From Novosphingobium kaempferiae (lineage in GTDB: Bacteria > Pseudomonadota > Alphaproteobacteria > Sphingomonadales > Sphingomonadaceae), in assembly GCF_021227995.1 (NCBI RefSeq), contig NZ_CP089301.1:992001-1056000 (forward strand): a stretch of 64,000 nt of DNA, given 5' to 3'. Shown here piece after piece: positions 49,253 to 57,057 of this stretch (position 1 is its first letter; each line of letters opens with the position of its first letter). Under the pieces are notes generated by a model, which worked only from the letters and a program-made list of their open reading frames with translations, was not told where the DNA came from and did not search any database. Both the position numbers and the translations under genes were made by a program.

Positions 49253-50200
49253 ATGGCAGGCAAGCTGGCTATCGTATTGAGCGGCGGCGGCGCCAAGGGC
49301 GCGTTTCAGGTCGGCGCTCTCGACGCTCTGGTGAACACGCACGGGGTGAAGCCCGCCATCGTCGTGGGAACCTCGACCGGCGCGATCCAGGCGCTGGGCG
49401 TCGCGCAGAACGACGTGACGGGGCTGGTGCAGGTCTGGGAAAGCCTGAAAAACGACCGCGACATCTACAAGGAGAGGTCCGGCGTCATCGGCGCGGCGTT
49501 CGGGGAGAAGGCGCTCTACAACGCCAGCCCCCTGCGCAAGCTGCTCAAGGATTTCGCCGATCCCGCCAAGCTCGCCGCCTCCGGCATAGACCTGCGCCTC
49601 GGCGTGGTCAGCCTGCAATCGGGGGAGTTCCGCACCATCGACCAGAGCGTGCCCGACATCCACAACTGGGTCTATGCCAGTTGCGCGATGCCGGTGTTCT
49701 TCGATCCGTTGCAGACGAGCGACAAGCAGCAATGGGTGGACGGCGGCGTGCGGGACGTGACGCCGCTGGGCGCCGCGCTCGAACTCAATCCGACGAGCGT
49801 CCTCGTGATCCGCGCCTCGCCGACCAGCCAGCCCGCTTCGAAGAAGAACTACGGCGGCATGATCTCCATCGGCCTGCGCGCGGTGGGGCTGCTGCAATCC
49901 GAAGTATCGCGCAACGATCTCGCCAATGCGGCGCTCGTCAACGATATGCTCGCCGCGCGGGGGCAGCTGTTCGCGGGACTTGAGGCGAGCGGCATCACCG
50001 GTACGGAAGCAAACCGGCTGCTGCTGCCGCTCGACAAGCAGATATCGAAGTACCGCTTCGCCCGCATCCACATCGTCGAGCCTGAGGAAGAGTATTCCGA
50101 CACGCTGGAATTCGATCCGGCCAAGATAAAAAAGGCGATAGAGGCAGGCCGCAAGGCGATCGACGACCAGTGGCCTGTCCTGCAGCCGCTGGTGTCCTGA
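49253..50200 (+). CDS. patatin-like phospholipase
   Basis: A 315-residue cytoplasmic lipid acyl hydrolase. Start ATG 49253 lies behind GGGAG (49240-49244). Catalytic dyad: Ser41 in GTSTG and Asp163 in VDGGVRD. The oxyanion loop is SGGGAKGAFQ (about 10-19). No signal peptide is visible, so it should act on membrane phospholipid or lipid droplets from the cytoplasm, or be an RssA-type protein. The C-terminal helical part (about 200-315) ends QWPVLQPLVS. It is divergent from the peroxidase operon, and nothing in the sequence links it to a pathway. Confidence 0.9.
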   Translation: MAGKLAIVLSGGGAKGAFQVGALDALVNTHGVKPAIVVGTSTGAIQALGVAQNDVTGLVQVWESLKNDRDIYKERSGVIGAAFGEKALYNASPLRKLLKDFADPAKLAASGIDLRLGVVSLQSGEFRTIDQSVPDIHNWVYASCAMPVFFDPLQTSDKQQWVDGGVRDVTPLGAALELNPTSVLVIRASPTSQPASKKNYGGMISIGLRAVGLLQSEVSRNDLANAALVNDMLAARGQLFAGLEASGITGTEANRLLLPLDKQISKYRFARIHIVEPEEEYSDTLEFDPAKIKKAIEAGRKAIDDQWPVLQPLVS

Positions 50201-50277
50201 GACCCGCCCCGGCGTTGGGTTCGAGCATCGCGATTGACGCCGCCGCCGCCGTTTCCTAAGCGCGCTCAATCTTCAAC

Positions 50278-50384
50278 CCACGGGGTGTCCTGGCGCGGCC
50301 AGGGCTGAGAGGCGGACCGGGCCATCGCGCCAAAGTCCGCAAACCCGCGAACCTGATCCGGTTCATGCCGGCGGAGGAATAGGG
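50278..50384 (+). promoter_or_regulatory. TPP riboswitch (THI element)
   Basis: The conserved THI-box blocks are present in order: ACGGGGTGTCC (50280-50290), GGGCTGAGAGG (50302-50312), ACCCGCGAACCTGATCCGG (50343-50361) and the ATGCCGGCGGAGGAATAGGG 3' part (50365-50384). The last block contains the only Shine-Dalgarno-like sequence before ATG 50387, so thiamin pyrophosphate binding should hide it and block translation. The element controls a TonB receptor and TenA. Confidence 0.95.
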
Positions 50385-50386
50385 AT

Positions 50387-52573
50387 ATGCGCAAGCAGCG
50401 CGCGACCGGTACTGCCTTCTTCACGGTGCTCGGCACCGGCCTTGCCCTTGGTTTCTGCGGCCTAGATGCCACTGCGGCACATGCCGACGAGGCGGACGAC
50501 GGCCGCGAGATCGTCGTGACCGCGCGCGGTCGGCCGGAGGCGGAGATCGCCGTGCCGGACACCGTGGCCGTGTTCACGCAGGACGACATCGTCCGTCGCC
50601 GGCTGAACACCATCGACGATTTCATCGCCGCGACGCCCGGCATCTTCATGATCCACGACCAGGATCCGGGCACCAACCTGATCTCGGTGCGCGGCGTTTC
50701 GACCAACCGCAACCAGTCGCCCTCGATCGCCTATATCGTCGACGGGCTGGCGCTGGCGGACTCCGAACTCTTCACCCTGCGCACTTACGACGTCGCCCGG
50801 GTCGAGATCCTGAAAGGTCCGCAGGGCGCGCTTTTCGGCCGTTCCGCGTCGGGCGGCGCCATCGACATGGTGACCAACGACCCGACCGACACATGGGGCG
50901 GCATGGCGTCGGCCGGGATCGGCAACGGCTTTACCTGGACGGCGGACGGCGTGGTCAACGCGCCGGTTTCGGACAAGGTGCAACTGCGCCTCGCGGGCTC
51001 CTATCGCAATTCCGACGGGTTCATCCGCAACAGCTATCTCGACAAGAAGGTGGATGGCCAGATCAGCCGAAACCTGCGGCTCAAGGCCAATGTGGAGCTG
51101 TCCGAGACGACCCTGCTGAAGCTGCGGGCGGGCTGGGCGAACGAGGAAGGCGGCGCGGCCTACATCTCGTCAGGCAACGTCACCGGCCTTTACGGCGGGC
51201 GGCTTTCGGGCGAGGCCCTGACCGATCCGCAGGGCGACTTCGAGGGCCGGGCATCGCGCAAGTGGTGGGGACTGCAGGCGACGCTGGAGCAGGAACTGGG
51301 CGATGCGCTCTCCCTGTCATGGACCGGTGGCTACGACGATTACCACAAGAACTTCGTGGAAGAGCTGGATTTCCGCCACGATACGCCGATCACGCTGGGT
51401 GGCGTGCCGCTGTTCCCGGACGGCATCCAGCCGATCTCGCAGCCGGTCGACATCCACGCGTGGACCAGCGAAATCCGGCTGACTTCCAAGGATCCCGGGC
51501 CGCTGCGCTGGCACGCCGGGTTCTTCTTCCAGCGCCTTGAGCGGGACCGTACCGACGACTTCGGCCCCCTGCTTTTCGGCGCGGAAGCGCAGCGTGCGGA
51601 GACCCGCTCCAACCAGATCGGCGTGTTCGCGCAGGCCAGCTACGACCTGCTGCCGACCCTCGAAGCGACCGTCGCCATGCGCTACGACCGGGACCGCCGC
51701 AAGGAAGACACGGTCGGCACAGAGAGCGCACAGAACTATGCCAGAAGGGCACAGACCTTCGACAAATGGCAGCCCAAGCTGTCGCTGGCATGGCACCCGA
51801 GCGACGCCTTCACGGCCTACGTGACCGGCGCGGTCGGTTTCAAGTCGGGCGGGTTCAATCCCCTGCCCGGAGCCTCCGACATCTGGACCGCGAACTTCGC
51901 GGCGGAGACGACGAAGTCGCTGGAGGCAGGCGTCAAGGGCAGGCTCGCGGACGGGCGGGTACGCCTGTCACTGGCGGGCTTCGTGACCGACTACAAGAAT
52001 TTCCAGAACACCGTGTTCCTCGGCAACTCCGTCGTGCTGTCGGTGCCCAAGGTCGATGTCCATGGCATCGAGGCTTCGGCGGAAGCGGACCTCGGGCTCG
52101 GCTTCCGGTTCGACGGCGGGATGGCGTGGACACACAGCCGCGTCGGGCGGTACATGACGCCCAACCCGACGCCGGAGCCGGGCGAGCCGGACATCCTCGA
52201 CATGTCGGGCAAGCGCACGCCCAATGCGCCGGACTGGACGCTCAACGGCGGCCTCGGCTGGCAGGGCACGGCAGGCGCGGCGACGATCGATGCGCGGCTG
52301 AGCGTCGCCTACGTTTCGCGCGTCGATTTCGAGATCGACAACATCCTCCATTCGCCGGGCTACACCTCGGTCGACGGGCGGGTCGGAGTCGATCTGGGCG
52401 ACTGGGGCTTCGACATCTGGGCGAAGAACCTGTTCGACAAGCGCTGGGCGATTTCCGCCTTCGGGCAGCAGCAGTTGCCGCTGCTCCTCGGCCTTGGCCC
52501 CAACGGTCCGTTCGACAGCTTCACCATCAACACCGGACGCCAGTTCGGCGTCAGCGCCACGCGCCGCTTCTGA
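50387..52573 (+). CDS. TPP-riboswitch-controlled TonB-dependent receptor (thiamin or precursor uptake)
   Basis: Outer-membrane receptor of 728 residues. The signal peptide ends near AHA|DEADD. TonB-box-like REIVVTARGRPE is followed by a plug (IAVPDTVAVFTQDD..., YIVDGLALADS, VARVEILKGPQGALFGRSASGG, about 45-165) and a barrel ending RQFGVSATRRF. The TPP riboswitch directly upstream and the TenA gene 13 bases downstream indicate that it imports thiamin, its pyrimidine precursors or breakdown products. The substrate is from context, not from the receptor sequence. It lacks an STN domain, so it does not signal to a FecR. Confidence 0.92.
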   Translation: MRKQRATGTAFFTVLGTGLALGFCGLDATAAHADEADDGREIVVTARGRPEAEIAVPDTVAVFTQDDIVRRRLNTIDDFIAATPGIFMIHDQDPGTNLISVRGVSTNRNQSPSIAYIVDGLALADSELFTLRTYDVARVEILKGPQGALFGRSASGGAIDMVTNDPTDTWGGMASAGIGNGFTWTADGVVNAPVSDKVQLRLAGSYRNSDGFIRNSYLDKKVDGQISRNLRLKANVELSETTLLKLRAGWANEEGGAAYISSGNVTGLYGGRLSGEALTDPQGDFEGRASRKWWGLQATLEQELGDALSLSWTGGYDDYHKNFVEELDFRHDTPITLGGVPLFPDGIQPISQPVDIHAWTSEIRLTSKDPGPLRWHAGFFFQRLERDRTDDFGPLLFGAEAQRAETRSNQIGVFAQASYDLLPTLEATVAMRYDRDRRKEDTVGTESAQNYARRAQTFDKWQPKLSLAWHPSDAFTAYVTGAVGFKSGGFNPLPGASDIWTANFAAETTKSLEAGVKGRLADGRVRLSLAGFVTDYKNFQNTVFLGNSVVLSVPKVDVHGIEASAEADLGLGFRFDGGMAWTHSRVGRYMTPNPTPEPGEPDILDMSGKRTPNAPDWTLNGGLGWQGTAGAATIDARLSVAYVSRVDFEIDNILHSPGYTSVDGRVGVDLGDWGFDIWAKNLFDKRWAISAFGQQQLPLLLGLGPNGPFDSFTINTGRQFGVSATRRF

Positions 52574-52586
52574 GGAGGACCATCGC

Positions 52587-53249
52587 ATGAGCTTCTGCGA
52601 CACCATCTGGCAGGACGTGGCCCCGCTGCGCCGCGCGATCCTTGAGCATCCGTTCCTTGCCGAACTGGCTGATGGCACGCTGGAGGGCGAGAGCTTCCGC
52701 CACTACATCGTGCAGGACAGCCTCTACCTTGCCGAATACGCCCGCGTCCTCGCCCTCGCCGCCGCCCGCGCGCCGAGCGCTGCCGGACGGCTGGAGTTCT
52801 CCGACGGGGCGAAGGTCGCGGTTCAGGTGGAGGAGGCGCTGCATCAGGCGTTCTTCGCGCAGTTCGGCGTGACGCCCGAGATGGCGCACGCCGCCGAGGC
52901 GACGCCCGCCTGCCTGGGCTATACCAGCTACCTCTCGGCGCTGGCGGCGACGCGCAGCTACGAGGAGCTGATCGCGGGCATCCTCCCTTGCTTCTGGGTC
53001 TACTGGGAGGTCGGCTGCGACATCAAGCCGCGCGCGACCGCGCCCAACCCCTACGCCGCATGGATCGATACCTATGCCGCGCCGTCCTTCGGCGAGGCGA
53101 CCGACCGCGTGCGCGCGCTGGTGGACGAGACCGCCGCCAACGCCACCCCGGCCACCCGCGAGGCGATGGCGACCGCCTTCCGCAACGCGACCCGCTACGA
53201 GTGGATGTTCTGGGACTCCGCCTATCGCCGCGAGGCCTGGCCGGTCTGA
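52587..53249 (+). CDS. tenA: aminopyrimidine aminohydrolase / thiaminase II
   Basis: A 220-residue TenA protein from ATG 52587 behind GAGGAGG (52572-52578). It hydrolyses aminopyrimidine fragments of degraded thiamin to HMP, and thiamin itself at lower rate. The three catalytic residues fall at the Bacillus TenA numbers: Asp44 in VQDSLYLAEY, Cys135 in ILPCFWVYWEVG and Glu205 in RYEWMFWDSAY. It forms a two-gene operon with the riboswitch-controlled TonB receptor, which fits salvage of thiamin fragments from outside the cell. It has no signal peptide, so it acts in the cytoplasm after an inner-membrane importer that is not in this window. Confidence 0.95.
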   Translation: MSFCDTIWQDVAPLRRAILEHPFLAELADGTLEGESFRHYIVQDSLYLAEYARVLALAAARAPSAAGRLEFSDGAKVAVQVEEALHQAFFAQFGVTPEMAHAAEATPACLGYTSYLSALAATRSYEELIAGILPCFWVYWEVGCDIKPRATAPNPYAAWIDTYAAPSFGEATDRVRALVDETAANATPATREAMATAFRNATRYEWMFWDSAYRREAWPV

Positions 53250-53256
53250 CCGGCCC

Positions 53257-53279
53257 GGCGGGCGCGGCCTACGCCCGCC
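53257..53279. terminator. hairpin between convergent tenA and phoD-like genes
   Basis: GGCGGGCG (53257-53264) and CGCCCGCC (53272-53279) form a perfect 8-bp stem with a 7-base loop. There is no T-tract on either side, and the right arm lies inside the end of the phosphatase gene, so termination activity is uncertain. Confidence 0.4.
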
Positions 53280-54852
53280 CGCTGCCCCCGCTGCGGTGAA
53301 GTTGCGGCGCGTCAGGCGCGACTTCGTAGCGCATCAGCGTGCGGATCGCGCCGCCGGGCTTCTGCACTTCGTCCATCACCTTGACGTCGGTCGTCCACTG
53401 CTTCGGCGTGATGTCGAAGACCTGATAGCCGCGCCGGTCGGTGTAGAGATCGAGATTGGGATTGTTCCCGTAGAAGTGCGCCAGCCCCTCGTCACCGCGA
53501 CCGTTGCCGCCTGACGAGATCGAGGTCGCCAGGAACTCGACCGCCACCTTCTCTCCATCCGGCGCCTCGTCGTGCAGGGGCACCGTGCCCGCCGCGTGCT
53601 TGTGGTGATCGCCGGTGGCGATGACGACGTTGGTGAGTTCGTGCTTGCGGATGGTCTCGACCAGCCGCGCCTTGGCCGGGCGATAGCCGTCCCACAGGTC
53701 GGTCTCGAACGTCGGCTTGGCCGCACCCGGCGCACGCACGTCGAGCGGCATGACGATGACCTGCTGGGCGAGCAGGTTCCACGTCGACGGGCGGGCGAAC
53801 CCTTCGTCCAGCCATGCCTCCTGCGCATTGCCGAGCATCTGCGGACTGGCGTGCGCCTCGGGCGTGCAGGCGTCCGAACGCGCCACGTCGCCGCAAGACT
53901 GGTCAGTGCGATAGGAGCGCGTGTCGAGAACGTGAGTGCGCAGCAGGCGGCCGAAGTCGAGGCGGCGATAGGCGGTGATGCCCTGCACGCCCGGCATCTG
54001 CGCGCGGCGCACGGGCATGTTCTCGTACCATGCCTGATAGCCTGCCATCCGGCGCAACAGGAACGCTTCGGGCGGTGTGCCGTCCTGGTCGAACTCGCCC
54101 GCCCAGTTGTTGTCCACCTCATGATCGTCGAACGAGGCGGCGAAGGCGCAGGACTGGTGCGCGGCGCGCAGGTGCGGGTCGGCCTTGTACTGCGCATAAC
54201 GACGGCGGTAGTCGTCGAGACTGTAAATCTCGTCGCCCGCGTGCTGGCGCACCACGCCTTCGCCCAGCGGCTTGCCTGCGCCTTCGTAGATGTAGTCGCC
54301 GTAGTGGAACACGAGGTCGAGGTCCGGCTCGCGGGCAAGCGCGCCCCATGCGTCGTAGAAGCCCGCTTCCCAGTGCTGGCATCCGGCGACGCCGATGCGC
54401 AGCCGGTCCACCGCCGCCTCGGCAGCAGGCGCGGTCCGCGCCCGGCCGACTGCGCTCACGTCGCTGCCCGCGACGTTGAAGCGATACCAGTAGTGGCGAT
54501 GCGGACGCAGGCCCGCCACTTCGACATGGACCGAGTGGCCAAGCTCGGGCCGGGCGGCGGCGATGCCCTTCTGCACGACGCGGGTGAAGCCCTCGTCCTC
54601 AGCGACTTCCCAGCCAACCGGCACCACCGACTGCCGCATGCCGCCATGCTCGTCGAGCGGACGCGGGGCAAGCCGCGTCCAGATCACGAAGCCGTCCGGC
54701 CAGGGATCGCCCGATGCGACGCCCAGCGTGAAGGGATCGGCGCCGAGGGGGGCGGCGAACAGGCGGGTCGAGGCGGACAGCCCGGTGAACAGGGCAAGGC
54801 TTCCGCCCGCCTTCATCAGCGTGCGACGGTCGAGGATCATGGGCTTGGTCAT
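53269..54852 (-). CDS. phoD: PhoD-type alkaline phosphatase/phosphodiesterase
   Basis: A 527-residue enzyme with a Tat signal (LDRRTLMKAGGSLALFTGLS), as is typical for PhoD, exported folded with its metals. A small N-terminal beta domain (about 40-140, FTLGVASGDPWPDGFVIWTR) leads into the metallophosphatase domain (about 145-500). That domain has FHYGDYIYEG, FDDHEVDNNW (metal ligands), RSYRTDQ and VIATGDHHKHAAG. The enzyme releases phosphate from phosphodiesters and monoesters such as phospholipid head groups or teichoic acid. It is last in an operon with a PhoA-type phosphatase, a phospholipase C-like protein and an STN receptor, suggesting step-wise phosphate scavenging from lipids or nucleic acid. 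Confidence 0.92.
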   Translation of the reverse strand: MTKPMILDRRTLMKAGGSLALFTGLSASTRLFAAPLGADPFTLGVASGDPWPDGFVIWTRLAPRPLDEHGGMRQSVVPVGWEVAEDEGFTRVVQKGIAAARPELGHSVHVEVAGLRPHRHYWYRFNVAGSDVSAVGRARTAPAAEAAVDRLRIGVAGCQHWEAGFYDAWGALAREPDLDLVFHYGDYIYEGAGKPLGEGVVRQHAGDEIYSLDDYRRRYAQYKADPHLRAAHQSCAFAASFDDHEVDNNWAGEFDQDGTPPEAFLLRRMAGYQAWYENMPVRRAQMPGVQGITAYRRLDFGRLLRTHVLDTRSYRTDQSCGDVARSDACTPEAHASPQMLGNAQEAWLDEGFARPSTWNLLAQQVIVMPLDVRAPGAAKPTFETDLWDGYRPAKARLVETIRKHELTNVVIATGDHHKHAAGTVPLHDEAPDGEKVAVEFLATSISSGGNGRGDEGLAHFYGNNPNLDLYTDRRGYQVFDITPKQWTTDVKVMDEVQKPGGAIRTLMRYEVAPDAPQLHRSGGSGRA

Positions 54853-54887
54853 CCGGTTGGCTGGGAAAGGTCAGGCGGAAGGCGGGA

Positions 54888-55988
54888 TCACTCGTCCCGC
54901 TTCCACCCCAAAGCTGACAGCATGATGTCGAACAGGCGCGTATTGGGCATGAACCCGTGGACCTGCTCCGCGCCCGGTCCGGAAGCCGCGACGACGACCT
55001 CCTCGCCGGTGTGGCTGGGCTCGACGCTGATGACAGACTTCGACGCCGGGTCGTACTGCTCCGCAAGCGGCTTGTCGCGGCTGCCGCCGGTCATGCGCAG
55101 ACCGAAGCTGTGGTCGGCGGTGAACAGGATCAGTGTGTCCTTGCCCGCGATCTCGTGGATGCGGCGGATCATGTCGTCCATCTCGACGACGTGGCGCAGG
55201 CCCGCGCGCGGATCGTCGGTGTGCATGTCCCACTCGACCATCAGGAAGTAGCCCTTGGGGTTCTTCGCAAGCTGGGCGATGGTCGCCTCGACCGCCGGGG
55301 TCGGCGCGAAGTCGCTGTCGCGCAGCACCGCCGCGCGGGTGGCGCCCGCAACCAGCGCCGGGTCTTCGCCGAAGCGGTAGCCCGCCTTGCCGAACGCCTT
55401 GTCCGCGCTCGTCCCGCGCGCGGCGAAGGAGGCGAGCGCATCGGCGCGGCCCTTGCCGATGAGGATGTCCACCCCGTTGCCGAAGCGCGGGGCGAGCATC
55501 TGGGCGAAGATCGCGTCCTTGTCCGAACGCTTCGCGACATGCGCGAACGTGGCGGCGGGCGTCGCGTCCCAGATGGGCTGGTTGGTGACGACGCCGGTCG
55601 AGAGGCCCCGCTGCTCGGCATATTCCAGCAGCGTCTTGATCGACGTCGGCTTGCCGCCTGGCGTGGTGGCGGGGGTCATCGAGACCATCGCGTTGTTGGT
55701 CTTCCTGCCGGTCATGATCGCGGTCATCCCCGCCGCCGAGTCCGTCACCCAGACGTCGAGCGCCGAGGTGTCCGACAGCGCGATGTTGGGCATCGACTGG
55801 ATGAACAGCGATTGCGGGCGATCATGGGCGAGGATGCCCCCCGCACTGAGCGTCGGCACGCCGCCCGCATCGCCAAGGAACACGATGACATTACGCGCCT
55901 CCCCGGCCATGGCCGGAGCGGTTGCGGCGAAGGGCGCGACGGCTGCCAGCAGCAGCGCGCGCAGGTTCTTGCGGGGATGGAAGGTCAT
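54888..55988 (-). CDS. exported alkaline phosphatase (PhoA superfamily)
   Basis: A 366-residue phosphatase from ATG 55988, behind GAGGA. Signal peptide NLRALLLAAVAPFAATAP (cut near AMA|GEARN). Metal ligand Asp40 is in VFLGDAGGVP, and the nucleophile Ser84 in WVTDSAAGMTA, the classical DSA motif. The His/Asp metal sites are in TADHSFG and SHTGEEV, with EWDMHTDDP for the third metal area. It is somewhat shorter than E. coli PhoA (about 470). It hydrolyses phosphomonoesters in the periplasm and lies between the phospholipase-like and PhoD genes in one operon. Confidence 0.9.
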   Translation of the reverse strand: MTFHPRKNLRALLLAAVAPFAATAPAMAGEARNVIVFLGDAGGVPTLSAGGILAHDRPQSLFIQSMPNIALSDTSALDVWVTDSAAGMTAIMTGRKTNNAMVSMTPATTPGGKPTSIKTLLEYAEQRGLSTGVVTNQPIWDATPAATFAHVAKRSDKDAIFAQMLAPRFGNGVDILIGKGRADALASFAARGTSADKAFGKAGYRFGEDPALVAGATRAAVLRDSDFAPTPAVEATIAQLAKNPKGYFLMVEWDMHTDDPRAGLRHVVEMDDMIRRIHEIAGKDTLILFTADHSFGLRMTGGSRDKPLAEQYDPASKSVISVEPSHTGEEVVVAASGPGAEQVHGFMPNTRLFDIMLSALGWKRDE

Positions 55989-55999
55989 TGCCGTGGTCC

Positions 56000-56986
56000 T
56001 CAGGGTGCGGGAGCGGAACCCGTTTCCGGGTCGTAGTTCGGGTTGGTCGGATCCTGCGGGCGCGGATCGCCGACGCCGGGTTTCGCGCTCTCCTTCCATG
56101 CGCGCGTCAGCAAGTCACGCAGCATCGCCGCACCCGCCGCCCCGCGCCGATAGACGAATTCGCGGGCTTCCTTGTCCTTCGGGTCCGCCAGCGCGCCGCG
56201 CTTGTCGAGGGCGAAGATCGTCTCGACCTCGGCGTTGCTTTCGTCGAGGAAGGTCAGGACGTGGGTGAAGAGATCACCCTCCTGCCGCTGCGGCGCGCCG
56301 ATGCGCTTCTCGAAATCCTCGGGCTGGAGGTCGATGGCGTCGGCATAACCGATCTCGAACGCACCGTGGATGCCGCCGCTGCGGGTGTAGCCCTTGGGGT
56401 TGTCGCCGAACCAGCCTTCGCAGTGGATGCTGGCGTGATGCGGGTTCGTGCCGTCGCCGATGTAGTGGGACATCCATGCGGTGTAGAATGCCAGCGTCTG
56501 CTCGATGTTGGCGGTCGGCTCGCCGCGCGTGCGCTTCCAGCGCAGGCTGCGCATCCCGGCGACGATGCGGCCGTAGCCTTCCATGATCGCGTAGGGCATC
56601 GTGCCGGTCCAGCGCACGTTGAGGCGCTCGGCGGCCTTGGGATCGGTCTTCCGCACCCGCTCGTACTCGCGGTGGAGCGCCAGCACGAAGGCATAGCGCG
56701 AACGCGGCACCGGCTTCATGAAGCGCAACCGCTCGACGAACCAGGTGTGGTTGGGATCCTCGTCGATCTTGGAGAACGGCTCGGAAGAGGACCGCCAGGT
56801 GTCGGGCGCGCCCGCTTCCTCGCCGATGAACTCGGCATACTTGCGCAGGAACACCGGCCCGTCCTCGGGCAAGGTGTCGAGCGCGGCATGGTCGATCACT
56901 GCATGCCCGCGCCCACCCCAGGCAAGGGCGGCGGGCGCGTGGACCGCTGCGGCCAGCGACAGAGCGGCAAGGGCAATTCTGTGCAT
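56000..56986 (-). CDS. exported zinc phospholipase C / S1-P1 nuclease family protein
   Basis: A 328-residue protein from ATG 56986. The signal peptide (MHRIALAALSLAAAVHAPAA) is expected to be cut after ALA, so that the mature chain starts with Trp (WGGRGHAVIDHAAL). In S1/P1 nucleases and bacterial phospholipase C this N-terminal Trp and the following His bind the zinc cluster. Further ligands are in DEDPNHTWFVERL, WMSHYIGDGTNPHH and the HxxxE-like IHGAFEIGYAD segment. Either phospholipids or single-stranded nucleic acid could be the substrate. The C-terminal tail is Pro-rich (RPQDPTNPNYDPETG). It follows the receptor gene after 71 bases that contain a hairpin. Confidence 0.85.
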   Translation of the reverse strand: MHRIALAALSLAAAVHAPAALAWGGRGHAVIDHAALDTLPEDGPVFLRKYAEFIGEEAGAPDTWRSSSEPFSKIDEDPNHTWFVERLRFMKPVPRSRYAFVLALHREYERVRKTDPKAAERLNVRWTGTMPYAIMEGYGRIVAGMRSLRWKRTRGEPTANIEQTLAFYTAWMSHYIGDGTNPHHASIHCEGWFGDNPKGYTRSGGIHGAFEIGYADAIDLQPEDFEKRIGAPQRQEGDLFTHVLTFLDESNAEVETIFALDKRGALADPKDKEAREFVYRRGAAGAAMLRDLLTRAWKESAKPGVGDPRPQDPTNPNYDPETGSAPAP

Positions 56987-57013
56987 CGAAAAATCGCTTT
57001 CAATCAAACGCGA

Positions 57014-57045
57014 ACCGGCCGGACGCTGCGATGCGCCCGGCCGGT
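57014..57045 (-). terminator. intercistronic hairpin after STN receptor gene
   Basis: ACCGGCCGG and CCGGCCGGT (57014-57022, 57037-57045) form a perfect 9-bp stem just after the receptor stop. On the minus strand it is followed only by a GTTCGCGTTTG stretch, so it is a weak terminator or a hairpin that lowers expression of the downstream phosphatase genes. Confidence 0.5.
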
Positions 57046-57057
57046 CTTGCGGTGTCG

